Shown: positions 6,749 through 14,902 of the stretch, one piece after another | Layout: each line of letters starts with the position of its first letter | Position numbering within the stretch: position 1 is the stretch's first letter | From: Lachnospiraceae bacterium | Lineage (GTDB): Bacteria > Bacillota > Clostridia > Lachnospirales > Lachnospiraceae | Assembly (NCBI GenBank): GCA_014804285.1 | Contig: JAAVAA010000079.1 | Span: 39,094-68,932, forward strand | Direction: 5' to 3' | DNA length: 29,839 nucleotides | The notes under the pieces: model-generated | The model's input: the letters and a program-made list of their open reading frames with translations, nothing else | What the model was told of the DNA's origin: nothing | The model's database searches: none | Translations under genes and position numbers: made by a program

Positions 6749-8074
6749 TTAGCTGTTACCATTTTCCCAGCGCACCGCCTCCCCCTTCTTAATCTCCTTG
6801 GTAGAAGATAAAATGATTTTGCTGTCCTGATCCACTCCCCCGCCTTCCAGAGCTGCCCAGTTATCATTCTTATCGAGCACTTTGACATTCACTTCATCCA
6901 CATAATACTCCTGTCCCAAAATCCCTTCCCTTTCCTTCAGCACATAAACAGAATCTGTCTTATCCTTCGTGTGCAGTGCGGTAAGCGGAATACAGAGTTT
7001 ATACTTTTCTCCGGTTTCCGTGCGGGAAACGCTTCCTGACATCCCCGGTATTCCGGTATCCTCCGGCAGGTTAATCAACGCCTCATACTTTTCGGGAGCA
7101 TTTTTACTTTCCGCAAGGTAATCCACCTCTTTTTCCAGTTCACGGCTTTTCCCTTCCACCTTGACCGCGATCTTATCCCCCAATCCTATGTACTTTTTCT
7201 GGTCTTTATCCAGCAGTACCTTAAGCTGACAGGGCAGACTTTCATCGGAGATAAGCAGTACAGCCGTATCCGGAGTCCGATCCCCTACGCCTGCCATGAT
7301 TTCCGTAACAACACCGCCAAAAGGTGCCAGCACCACTCCCTGCTGATCCTGAACCTGTTGAAAGATGTTTAACTGCTCGGAAAGACTGGTTCTTTCCAGC
7401 TTTGCCACATCAAGATCTGCCGCTTCCTCTTCCGGCAAAAGCAAGTCTTCCACCTTCCTGCCCGCCTGCTTCACAGCTTCATCCCGTTCCCCCTTGGCAT
7501 CCGCTTCCCCATAAGCTGCATTCTGTAGGGCTCTCTTTAAAGCTTTCTCTTCCTCACTGCCTCCCCCATTGTTTTCCAATTCTTCCTCAAGATCCTGCTC
7601 TGCCTGAACATAGCTTTCCAACGCACGTCCCACCTCTGTATCCTTGTTTCGCGCAGTAGTGTCATAATCCTCTCTGGCACGGGCAAGCTCCAGCTCCTTT
7701 TTCTGCTGGGCAATCGCCTGATTCTCCAGTATGGTATTAATCTGAAGGGAGAGCCTCGCGATCGCGTCCTTCTTTTCATCCATTTTCTCTTTTAAATCCT
7801 CCAGATCAACGGAAAACAGCACATCTCCTTCTTCCACCCGGTCTCCTACATGAACCGGCATGGAATCGATCCGAAGCCCTGACAGATACGTGACCGGCTT
7901 CTCCCCTCCTGCCACCACGATCCCTTCCGCTTCTATCTTATGCTCCACATATTTGGATTCAGGGGCGCAGGTGGTTACCATAGGAAGCCGATATGTATAA
8001 ATACTTTTTGACACCACCGTACAGACCAGCATCAAGCTTAAAAATACCGCAAATCCAATTGCTGCCTTTTTCAT
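6749..8074 (-). CDS. HlyD-like membrane-fusion (adaptor) protein
   Basis: This protein of about 441 residues has one N-terminal membrane anchor (AAIGFAVFLSLMLVCTVV), then a biotinyl-lipoyl-like strand set (EAEGIVVAGGEKPVTYLSGL, VHVGDRVEEGDVLFSVD). A long coiled-coil hairpin covers about residues 95-255. The second lipoyl half follows (VVLAPFGGVVTEIMAGVGDR), then beta-barrel domains. This is the layout of adaptors that link exporters to the outside in Gram-positive cells. ATG 8074 is preferred because AAGGAGG then lies 10 nt upstream; the in-frame ATG 8083 is only 1 nt from it. It is the last gene of the solute-binding protein/permease operon, an unusual partner for sugar-type permeases. No exporter of the kind adaptors usually serve is next to it. 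Confidence 0.85.
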   Translation of the reverse strand: MKKAAIGFAVFLSLMLVCTVVSKSIYTYRLPMVTTCAPESKYVEHKIEAEGIVVAGGEKPVTYLSGLRIDSMPVHVGDRVEEGDVLFSVDLEDLKEKMDEKKDAIARLSLQINTILENQAIAQQKKELELARAREDYDTTARNKDTEVGRALESYVQAEQDLEEELENNGGGSEEEKALKRALQNAAYGEADAKGERDEAVKQAGRKVEDLLLPEEEAADLDVAKLERTSLSEQLNIFQQVQDQQGVVLAPFGGVVTEIMAGVGDRTPDTAVLLISDESLPCQLKVLLDKDQKKYIGLGDKIAVKVEGKSRELEKEVDYLAESKNAPEKYEALINLPEDTGIPGMSGSVSRTETGEKYKLCIPLTALHTKDKTDSVYVLKEREGILGQEYYVDEVNVKVLDKNDNWAALEGGGVDQDSKIILSSTKEIKKGEAVRWENGNS

Positions 8075-8146
8075 CTTTTCCATACCTCCTTAACCTTTCG
8101 TTGTTTTTTGTCCGTATGTTATGGAGCAGGCAAGCTAAACAAATAA

Positions 8147-9061
8147 TCATTCCTTAAGCCCGGAATATATAATTCCCTGTTCCAAATAATCCTGTCCAAA
8201 AATAAACACAAACACTGCCGGTATCAGTGTGATCACACTGGCGCAAAAGGCAAATCCCGCCTGCCCCCAAGTAATTTCCGGAAGATACAGAGACAACGGC
8301 CAAAGCGCCTTATCCTCCAGGAAAGCCATAAGCTGCTCCATCAGATTCCAGTATTCCAAAAACCCCAGCACCATAGCGGAGAGAAGACCGCTTTTTCCAA
8401 GGGGAAGCCCCAGCCTGAAAAAGATCATCAGCTCCCCTGCACCATCAATCCGCGCTGCTTCAAATAGCTGTGGCGGAATCCCCCGGAATCCGCCGTAGGA
8501 CAGAAACACCGGGAAAGTAGAAAATATCGCCGGAAGGATAATTGCCTGATGGCTGTTAAGAAGTGACAGCTTACTTAGCACTAAATAGCTGGAAAGCATA
8601 GTCACCTGAAAGGGCAGAAGCATCAAAACCACATAAAGCGCAAACAACACTCTTCCTGCCCTGCTCTGATATACTGCAAATCCCCACGCTGCCGGAACCG
8701 CCACCAAAAGCTGTCCCATTAAAACACACAGCACCAGCTTCATGGAATTCCAAAAAAGCACGAAAAACTGCGGTGTTTCAAACAATAGCTTTCCATAATT
8801 TGCAAAGGATGGATAATCCGGAAGCAGCTTCCATTTTATAAACTCAGCCCCGTCCGTAAACACCGTAGTCAGATATCCTTTTAATTCCAAAGTATCCATC
8901 AGAGAACCGGATAGTAAAATAAGTATTGGTAAAACCACCAGCAGGGCAGGTGCAAGCAGCAAAAGAACTGCTCCAGCTTTTTGCAGATATTTGCTGGAGA
9001 ATGCAAAATATTCTCTAAATATACCGCCACTGTGCGGCGCTGATTTATTTCTTGCAAACAT
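8147..9061 (-). CDS. Sugar-type ABC transporter permease, MalG class
   Basis: This 304-residue inner-membrane permease has about six helices and the ATPase-docking EAA loop LFEAARIDGAGELMIFFRLG at residues 199-218, as in the MalG/UgpE class. It would form the channel with the permease encoded 21 bp upstream and receive cargo from the solute-binding lipoprotein of the operon. ATG 9061 has AAAGGATAGGG upstream. No ATPase gene is in the operon; sugar importers of this group in Firmicutes commonly share a single ATPase encoded elsewhere (MsmK type). The 72-bp gap to the HlyD gene shows no terminator. The substrate cannot be read from the sequence. Confidence 0.9.
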   Translation of the reverse strand: MFARNKSAPHSGGIFREYFAFSSKYLQKAGAVLLLLAPALLVVLPILILLSGSLMDTLELKGYLTTVFTDGAEFIKWKLLPDYPSFANYGKLLFETPQFFVLFWNSMKLVLCVLMGQLLVAVPAAWGFAVYQSRAGRVLFALYVVLMLLPFQVTMLSSYLVLSKLSLLNSHQAIILPAIFSTFPVFLSYGGFRGIPPQLFEAARIDGAGELMIFFRLGLPLGKSGLLSAMVLGFLEYWNLMEQLMAFLEDKALWPLSLYLPEITWGQAGFAFCASVITLIPAVFVFIFGQDYLEQGIIYSGLKE

Positions 9062-9082
9062 TTCCCTATCCTTTAACTTTCC

Positions 9083-9946
9083 TTAAATCTCATTTTTATC
9101 CCATAACCGCTGCAATCCTAAAATCGCAACTAACAGCACTCCGCCGGTACATACCGCAGCAGCAGCCATCTTATCCAGCTCCAGATTCACAAACCAGTTG
9201 TTAAAAAGGTGCTGCAGCAGATAAATACTTTTATCCGGATAGGCTCCTGCTGTAAGGTACGCCTCCCGGTAAATCTTGAAGGAATTCAGAAAGGACAGAA
9301 TCACAATGGTATAAAGACTTCCTTTCAAATTGGGAAGTACAATATACCACAGACGCTTCCACTTTCCCGCACCGTCCACCTTTGCCGCCTCCAAAAGCTC
9401 CTTTGGTATCCCCATAAGGCCTGCCAGCCACAGCACTACCGTGTATCCCATATTTTTCCAAATATAACTTCCCACCAACACCCAAAAAGCCGCCGATGTT
9501 CCAAGATAATCTTTATGCACCTCTCCCCAAATCCCTGACCACTCACCCAGCCGGGAGAGAAATAAATTGAAAAATCCCTGCTTGTAAAAGAACATTTTCC
9601 AGACCATCACAATGGTTGCTGTTGGCATGGCAAGAGGAAACAGATAAATGGATTTGATCCATCTCTTATTTTTCAGGGTATTTAACAGCAGCGCTGTCAC
9701 AAATCCCAGAAACACCAACAGCGGAATACACACAAACGTAAATTTAAACGTGTTCCCCACCGCCAGTATAAAGGCTTGATTTTGAAAGATCGTCTGGTAG
9801 TTTTTCACACCGTTAAACTGACCCGTCACCGCCGTGGTGAAGGATCTTCGCACCACATCCCCGAAAGGAAGCAGTACGAAGATCATAATTCCCATAAATC
9901 CGGGTGTAACAAATAAATAAAAAAATTTGCGTTTCTTCTTTAACAT
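9083..9946 (-). CDS. Sugar-type ABC transporter permease, MalF class
   Basis: This 287-residue permease begins MLKKKRKFFYLFVTPGFMGI, typical of short MalF/UgpA-class proteins. It has six predicted helices and an EAA loop (LLEAAKVDGAGKWKRLWYIV, residues 184-203). ATG 9946 is chosen because AAGAGGG lies about 7 nt upstream; an in-frame ATG at 9988 has no ribosome binding site. It pairs with the MalG-class permease 21 bp downstream. The upstream gene, ending 64 bp away, is the solute-binding lipoprotein. Import of a carbohydrate or related solute is the family role; the substrate is unknown. Confidence 0.9.
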   Translation of the reverse strand: MLKKKRKFFYLFVTPGFMGIMIFVLLPFGDVVRRSFTTAVTGQFNGVKNYQTIFQNQAFILAVGNTFKFTFVCIPLLVFLGFVTALLLNTLKNKRWIKSIYLFPLAMPTATIVMVWKMFFYKQGFFNLFLSRLGEWSGIWGEVHKDYLGTSAAFWVLVGSYIWKNMGYTVVLWLAGLMGIPKELLEAAKVDGAGKWKRLWYIVLPNLKGSLYTIVILSFLNSFKIYREAYLTAGAYPDKSIYLLQHLFNNWFVNLELDKMAAAAVCTGGVLLVAILGLQRLWDKNEI

Positions 9947-10010
9947 TTGATAACCCTCTTTTGATGTAATTGCACCGGATTTCCTCATGTATCGTCGTCA
10001 GGCAATTGCT

Positions 10011-12395
10011 TTATTCTGAAAGATAAATCGCAAGCTGCTGCTTAATTGTCTCCAGTGTCTCTTCAAGACTTTGCTCTTCCTGTATATATCTTTCTCCCGC
10101 TTCAAACACTGTCTTTTCCAAGACCGTATCTGCAATATAAGGGGTATCTGCGGATTCTACCCAGCTTCGGAATACATTCATCTCTTCTTCTGTAGCTATA
10201 AAAACGCTGAAGTCCGTTTCCCGTCCGTCCTCATCAAGGATTGCCATCATGCCATATTCTCCATTTTCACCCACGTAACCTTCCTCAGGCTGGAAGCTTT
10301 CCTCCATGGCTTCCTTGTTGATCACATAGCTGCCAAGCGCTGTCTGGACTTCCTTTCCTAGGAACTCTCTGAAAAATTCTTTTGCCCGCTCCGCCTTTGC
10401 GGATGCCGCATTGATTCCCAGCATCGTTGCCGGTACATAAACGTTCTCGCACAAGCCCTTTGCAGGCGCAAACGCCGCATCTTCAAATCCCTTGTTCTTC
10501 GTAACAGAAGTAAGACTCCAATATCCGTAGGGATAGGAGGTGACCCCCATGGATAACTGCAGGTAGTCTCCTACAAAATACACTTCATTATTACTGTACT
10601 GTGTAATATCGTACACCCAGTCTTCCCCATACTCTCTGGTGCTATATTCCTCCATCCACCTGTGTTCCTCCAAACTCTTTTCATTGATCCCGTCCATCTG
10701 GGCATCATAAATTCTCTTCATCTGGGTAAGGAACTCCCCTATTGCATCCTCATTGATTTCTCCCTTATCCGTTTTCCACATAGGCGCAGCAACGGGCGCA
10801 AAAGCCTTCATGATCGCCTTTTCATTGCAAATATAAATAATATCCTTTTCCGGGTTGTCTTCCCTGATGCTGCAAATCTCATCCGCTATGGATGTGAGAT
10901 CTTTCATTCTTGAAACATATTTTTCCCTGCCAAGCACAACAGGCAGATAAAACATAGCCGGGACCACATAAATCTTTCCGTCCTTTGCCATTGCCTGATA
11001 CAGATTTTCATAAAAATCCACTTCCTTGCTCAGGTCACTCATCAGATCCGTCAGTTCAAGAAGCAGTCCTTTTTCTATATAAGAATCCATAGGCAGCCCA
11101 TCCATCATCAAGACATCCGGTCCTTCCCCTGCCATAATCTGTGTATTTAATTTCTTTAAGGCATCCTCTCTGGTAACAGCATCCCCTTCCGCCATGCCAA
11201 TCTCATAATCCACATAAACCTCCGGATGATTGATCTGATAAAGAGAGATTGCCGTGCGGATACTGTAGCTGTCCTCGAGGCTGTATACACTCAGGCTTTC
11301 TACCGGAGATGATGGCATATTGGGATCGTATGTAAAGCGTATCAGTTTCCCGGAACTGGAAACCGACAAAAACTCCCCTCCTAAGAGGGCTCCTCCCGTG
11401 AGGGCTGCATCACCAAGAGAAACCATCCCCTTCAAACTGTACAGAGGGCTTCCCAGCCTGGACAATTTCCCATCAATCAACTGTTCTACGCTGCCATCTC
11501 CTATATGATATCGATGCAGTCCTTTATCTCCTGCCAGATATAGCTCATCCTCTTCTCCCGGAAAAAGATACAGATCATACCAGCTTCCTCCATTAAAATT
11601 CCGATCCTGATAATTTTCTTCTATAAAAGCTGCTAATTCCTCCGCTTCAACAATTTCCTTCTTCTCCAGATCATAAAGAAGCGGCGCTGTATAATCATAA
11701 CCATCCGCAATCAAAAGATTTCCCTGAAACTGTAATAGCTCCGGTCTGCCGTCCGTTGTAAGAAGCAGCTCACTGCTGCCATCCTCATGAACCTCATAAA
11801 TCTTGTCCCCAAGGGTCGTCACAAAAATCCTGCCGGAATCCGAAAACCAGATTCTGTTAGGATACATTTCATCCTCTGATAGAGAAATCTCTACAGGAAC
11901 TACAGTTCCATCTGTCTTTACCAGTCCACACAAGGGATGAAAGTCAAAGGCTGAATTCTCCTCTTCCTGCTCTTCTTCCTCTTCCCCGTAATCACTATAA
12001 ATAATCCCCAACGTCCCATCAGGCGCTGTCTGAAGATCCATGAAATAGGTATGTGTAAACATCTCATCTAACCATGGACTATTTACATTTTCCCATGTTG
12101 CCCCAAAGTCCTTTGACTCCCAGATTCCGGAGGATGTATCTGTGATAATAAGAGTGCCGTCTGACAGCTTTTTCATGCCGCTGACAGTCTCTAGCTCCTG
12201 CGTCAGATCTATCTCCTCTTCCGCATACCGCCCCATTGCAATACCCGGGTCTCCCAAGCTGCTTTCCTGCGTCTCTCCCTGAGAATTCCCCGGACCGCCA
12301 TCTATCCTGCTATTTTGGTTTCCACATCCTGTTGTTAAAATCAGCGCTGCCACTGATAATACGCACAATGCCCTTTTCAAAGAAAAACTTTTCAT
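10011..12395 (-). CDS. Large solute-binding lipoprotein with N-terminal propeller-like region
   Basis: This 794-residue protein is about twice the length of a normal binding protein. A lipoprotein signal ends in LILTTGC (Cys24). Residues 60-350 contain repeated beta-strand segments, with an Asp-box SKDFGATW at 94-101 and a similar spacing of GTL/GIW strands, so this half is probably a beta-propeller. From about residue 365 the protein resembles family 1 extracellular binding proteins (ISLYQINHPEVYVDYEIG, IMAGEGPDVLMMDGLPMDSY, then a Trp/Tyr-rich ligand domain). It would sit on the outer membrane face and feed the two permeases downstream. ATG 12395 has AAAGGAG 8 nt upstream. The promoter region carries two BlaI-type operators. 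The propeller could sense or bind a polymer such as cell-wall glycan; that is a guess. Confidence 0.85.
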   Translation of the reverse strand: MKSFSLKRALCVLSVAALILTTGCGNQNSRIDGGPGNSQGETQESSLGDPGIAMGRYAEEEIDLTQELETVSGMKKLSDGTLIITDTSSGIWESKDFGATWENVNSPWLDEMFTHTYFMDLQTAPDGTLGIIYSDYGEEEEEQEEENSAFDFHPLCGLVKTDGTVVPVEISLSEDEMYPNRIWFSDSGRIFVTTLGDKIYEVHEDGSSELLLTTDGRPELLQFQGNLLIADGYDYTAPLLYDLEKKEIVEAEELAAFIEENYQDRNFNGGSWYDLYLFPGEEDELYLAGDKGLHRYHIGDGSVEQLIDGKLSRLGSPLYSLKGMVSLGDAALTGGALLGGEFLSVSSSGKLIRFTYDPNMPSSPVESLSVYSLEDSYSIRTAISLYQINHPEVYVDYEIGMAEGDAVTREDALKKLNTQIMAGEGPDVLMMDGLPMDSYIEKGLLLELTDLMSDLSKEVDFYENLYQAMAKDGKIYVVPAMFYLPVVLGREKYVSRMKDLTSIADEICSIREDNPEKDIIYICNEKAIMKAFAPVAAPMWKTDKGEINEDAIGEFLTQMKRIYDAQMDGINEKSLEEHRWMEEYSTREYGEDWVYDITQYSNNEVYFVGDYLQLSMGVTSYPYGYWSLTSVTKNKGFEDAAFAPAKGLCENVYVPATMLGINAASAKAERAKEFFREFLGKEVQTALGSYVINKEAMEESFQPEEGYVGENGEYGMMAILDEDGRETDFSVFIATEEEMNVFRSWVESADTPYIADTVLEKTVFEAGERYIQEEQSLEETLETIKQQLAIYLSE

Positions 12396-12479
12396 TCTAA
12401 CGACTCCTTTCTGCTTTCTAATGCATTAACTTTCTGTTTCATGCCAAGATACATCAAATCATTCATTATTATTTTGTTT

Positions 12480-12497
12480 TGACTATCGTAATAGTCA
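12480..12497. promoter_or_regulatory. BlaI-type operator, promoter-distal copy
   Basis: TGACTATCGTAATAGTCA is an 18-bp palindrome with perfect 7-bp arms. The half site GACTAT/ATAGTC is the same as in the operator before blaI (19190-19205). It lies 29 bp (centre to centre) from the second copy, just downstream of the operon promoter. Confidence 0.75.
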
Positions 12498-12508
12498 TTT
12501 TCATTCAT

Positions 12509-12537
12509 AGACTATCACAGTAGTCACATTATGTCAA
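12509..12537 (-). promoter_or_regulatory. Promoter and overlapping BlaI-type operator of the binding-protein/permease/HlyD operon
   Basis: On the minus strand TTGACA (12537-12532) is followed after 17 nt by TAGTCT (12514-12509). The palindrome GACTATCACAGTAGTC (12510-12525) covers the spacer and -10. The layout is base-for-base parallel to the blaI promoter, which has TTGACT, 17 nt, TAGTCT and the operator at the same offset. Binding there would block polymerase. A shifted -10 (TATGAA, 12509-12504) is an alternative. Confidence 0.7.
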
Positions 12538-12563
12538 TTGTTTTTTCTTTCCTTGCGAATTCG

Positions 12564-12591
12564 TTGTGATTTATACAATAACTGTTATAAT
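12564..12591 (+). promoter_or_regulatory. Promoter of the Nudix/YcaQ-like gene pair
   Basis: TTGTGA (12564-12569), a 16-nt spacer and TATAAT (12586-12591) precede the Nudix gene by 31 bp. A GTG start at 12566 would lie inside the -35, which argues for the ATG at 12623. Confidence 0.6.
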
Positions 12592-12622
12592 ATTTTTATT
12601 ACAGAAAAAGGAGAATCGGGCT

Positions 12623-13072
12623 ATGGCACGAACCGAAAAGGTTGAATTGACAGTATTATGTTTAGTGTATAATGAAGATGCCTATTTATTGCAGGATCGG
12701 GTTAAAGAGGATTGGAAAGGCTATACCTTGCCCGGCGGACATATTGAAAGCGGAGAGTCAATTGTTCATGCCATAGTGCGTGAAATGAAAGAGGAAACTG
12801 GCCTGACAATTTTAAATCCAAAGCTTTGCGGAGTAAAGCAATTTCCAATAAAAGATGGGCGGTACATTGTTTTTCTTTTTCGTACGGACAAATATGAAGG
12901 AGAACTCATTTCTTCAGAAGAAGGCAATATGCACTGGGTAAAAAAGAAAGAATTGTCAAATGTAAATTTAGTAAGTGATTTTAATGAGTTACTTCAAGTG
13001 ATTTTGGATGATAATTTAAATGAATTTCAATATATCATTGAAGGGGATCAATGGAAGGTTGTGCTGAAATAA
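12623..13072 (+). CDS. Nudix hydrolase, MutT-like
   Basis: This 149-residue cytoplasmic enzyme carries a complete Nudix box at residues 39-61 (GHIESGESIVHAIVREMKEE, then TGL), matching GX5EX7REUXEEXGU with all metal-binding Glu residues. The flanks (WKGYTLPGG before, FLFRTDKYEGELISSEEG after) resemble 8-oxo-dGTP or nucleotide-sugar pyrophosphatases. ATG 12623 follows AAAAAGGAG by about 8 nt. Its last 22 bp overlap the start of the YcaQ-like gene, so the two are coupled and probably belong to one damage response. Both genes are AT-richer than the operons on either side, suggesting separate acquisition. The exact substrate cannot be told from the motif. Confidence 0.88.
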   Translation: MARTEKVELTVLCLVYNEDAYLLQDRVKEDWKGYTLPGGHIESGESIVHAIVREMKEETGLTILNPKLCGVKQFPIKDGRYIVFLFRTDKYEGELISSEEGNMHWVKKKELSNVNLVSDFNELLQVILDDNLNEFQYIIEGDQWKVVLK

Positions 13073-14268
13073 AGATGAACAATATAATCTATGATATAAA
13101 TGTTATACGCAATATTATTTTGGAGAGTCAGCACTTGCTAAAGAAAAGCTCAGACAATATAGAGAATATTGTATCGGATATTTGCGGATTGCAATATGAC
13201 CCAAATCCTACTATACATCTAAACCAATATATGATGCTTTGGAACAGGAAAAAGGATTTTAAAGCAGAACAATTGGATATTGCAGCGTATAAAGAATTCA
13301 AGGTTGTCGAAACATGGACATTTAAGCGGAACATGTTTTTTGTGCCAAGAAATGAATATACATTATATAAAAATGCAACGAAAGGTATTGTGAGACGGGG
13401 TGCTTCCGATGAAAGCTGGCTTGCAGAGGGAGACAGCCCTGAAATCCAAGTTGCAGAAAAGGCGTTAAAAGAAAGTTTAATAGAATTTGATGGATTGACT
13501 GCTAATCAAATTTGGGAAAAATTGAATTTAGCTTATGAATGGAACAAATATAGACGAGAACATGATCAAAGCTATAATCTGCCTATATTCCGTGCTTTTT
13601 ATAGATTGTGCCGCAGAGGAGACCTTTTGACTTGCGGCAGAAATCCGGGGACTTTCAGAGAACCTGTTTATATTTTGAAAGAAAAGATAGGCTTTTCTGA
13701 TTGGGCTAATGACCTCATTGATGAAAAACAAGCCATTAAATGTATCGTTGAAAAACTAATAGCTTCATTAGGAGTAACTGATCCGGTTCATGTCTCTCAT
13801 TTATCCGGGTATAGAACCACTGATATTTTACCTATCGTTGAAGAGTTGGAATCTGAAAAGAAAATATTACAGCTTTCATATAAAATTGGTCGTAAAAATT
13901 ACTATATGCATTCTTCCAAAACGCACCTCCTAAACGCTAAAGGAGCTGAAAACAGCGGTGAAGTTCGACTTATATCACCAATGGATACAATTGTAAGAGA
14001 CAAAACCTGGCTTAAAACATTTTTTGATTATTCATTTTCTTTTGAGTATTTCAAGAAAAAAGGAATGAAATGGCCGCTTTCAATTCTTGTAGGAAATCAA
14101 TTTGTCGGTTATTTAGATTGCAAGATGGACTGGAAGACCAAGAAGTTTATTATAAAAGAAAGAAATATATTTAATTCCGATTTTAATGATTACAAAGGCA
14201 TTGACGCAGCGATTGAGGAGTTAGCTGCTTTCCATGAAGCTAAGGAAATTGTAGAAAAGGTGCAATAA
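13051..14268 (+). CDS. HTH_42-family winged-helix protein, YcaQ/AlkX-like DNA glycosylase
   Basis: This 405-residue protein resembles the YcaQ (AlkX)/AlkZ family, three winged-helix units followed by a beta-barrel. Known members excise bulky alkylated bases and unhook DNA crosslinks. Supporting segments are the N-terminal ICGLQYDP, the central ETWTFKRNMFFVP, DGLTANQIWEKL (a winged helix), VTDPVHVSHLSGYR, and the C-terminal RLISPMDTIVRDKTWLK and GYLDCKMD. In this family a Gln-x-Gln or Gln-x-Asp motif is catalytic; Gln48-Tyr49-Asp50 fits the YcaQ type. ATG 13051 is only 4 nt from AAGGGG but inside the Nudix gene; ATG 13075 is an alternative without that site. Pairing with a Nudix enzyme fits DNA or nucleotide repair. 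Activity is inferred from family. Confidence 0.75.
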   Translation: MEGCAEIKMNNIIYDINVIRNIILESQHLLKKSSDNIENIVSDICGLQYDPNPTIHLNQYMMLWNRKKDFKAEQLDIAAYKEFKVVETWTFKRNMFFVPRNEYTLYKNATKGIVRRGASDESWLAEGDSPEIQVAEKALKESLIEFDGLTANQIWEKLNLAYEWNKYRREHDQSYNLPIFRAFYRLCRRGDLLTCGRNPGTFREPVYILKEKIGFSDWANDLIDEKQAIKCIVEKLIASLGVTDPVHVSHLSGYRTTDILPIVEELESEKKILQLSYKIGRKNYYMHSSKTHLLNAKGAENSGEVRLISPMDTIVRDKTWLKTFFDYSFSFEYFKKKGMKWPLSILVGNQFVGYLDCKMDWKTKKFIIKERNIFNSDFNDYKGIDAAIEELAAFHEAKEIVEKVQ

Positions 14269-14280
14269 TAATATTATTAT
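14265..14280. repeat. Perfect 16-bp palindrome joining two convergent stop codons
   Basis: ATAATAATATTATTAT includes the TAA of the YcaQ-like gene (14266-14268) and the TAA of the P-loop gene (14277-14279). It is too AU-rich to be a strong terminator, but no other terminator lies between these convergent genes. Confidence 0.5.
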
Positions 14281-14900
14281 ACGTCGGAATACGCCATCAT
14301 TTTTCGTTTAAGCCAATGTTCTATCTCTGTTGCGGTTTCCTCCGGGGTTTTATCATCCACTTTCAGCAATTCATAATGTGTATTGCCAATTTTATTATGC
14401 TCTAAAAAATACCTGTTGTAATCCAGAGAACTATGAATCCATCCAGCATCCTTTATACCTCTTCCATCGATCATCCTGCTTTGCAGTTGTTCGTCCGAGC
14501 AGACCAGCGCAAGGCAGGCTATTTCACTGAAATACCTATTTCCGCTTGCGATAGACAGCTTGTCAATGTTCCCTGCCTTTGTCCATACCAGCGGCTTGCC
14601 GCACTGCATAGCATTTCTGGAAAAATACAAAATCTGTTCTATCTGGTTTAATGCATCTTCCTCCGTGTCGCGGGGCATAATGTTATAAAACTTATCCACA
14701 TCCAAAATCATAAAGTCTCGCGTTTTTCTCTGTAGAATTCGTGCCGCCGTTGTTTTTCCCACGCCACTGGCCCCTGTGATAAAGAACAGCGGTAATTTCA
14801 GAAAATCCCACTTTGAACCGCAGGTGGGACAAACTATTGTCTGTTCTTCTATGCATTTATTCCATGTTCCGTTTCCGCAATGTAAGCATACTTCAATCAT
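14277..14900 (-). CDS. Zinc-ribbon P-loop protein, nucleoside-kinase-like
   Basis: This 207-residue protein starts with a four-Cys zinc ribbon (C5, C8, C24, C27). A P-loop NTPase domain follows: Walker A GASGVGKTT at 43-51, an acidic strand MILDVDKFYNI typical of small-molecule and nucleoside kinases, and a lid-like stretch QLQSRMIDGRGIKD with Arg residues. Its length and motifs fit adenylate/shikimate-kinase-like enzymes more than an AAA machine. It starts 2 bp after the ParB-like gene, with its ribosome binding site (GAGGG) inside that gene, so the two are cotranscribed. The zinc ribbon on a small kinase is unusual and could bind RNA or DNA. Substrate unknown. Its stop faces the YcaQ-like gene across a 16-bp palindrome. 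Confidence 0.8.
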   Translation of the reverse strand: MIEVCLHCGNGTWNKCIEEQTIVCPTCGSKWDFLKLPLFFITGASGVGKTTAARILQRKTRDFMILDVDKFYNIMPRDTEEDALNQIEQILYFSRNAMQCGKPLVWTKAGNIDKLSIASGNRYFSEIACLALVCSDEQLQSRMIDGRGIKDAGWIHSSLDYNRYFLEHNKIGNTHYELLKVDDKTPEETATEIEHWLKRKMMAYSDV

Positions 14901-14902
14901 TT

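Noticed and set aside
7324..7659. 111-codon Pro-rich plus-strand frame
   Set aside because: It is antisense to the coiled-coil of the HlyD-like gene; its Pro/Leu bias is the mirror of Glu/Lys/Gln codons.
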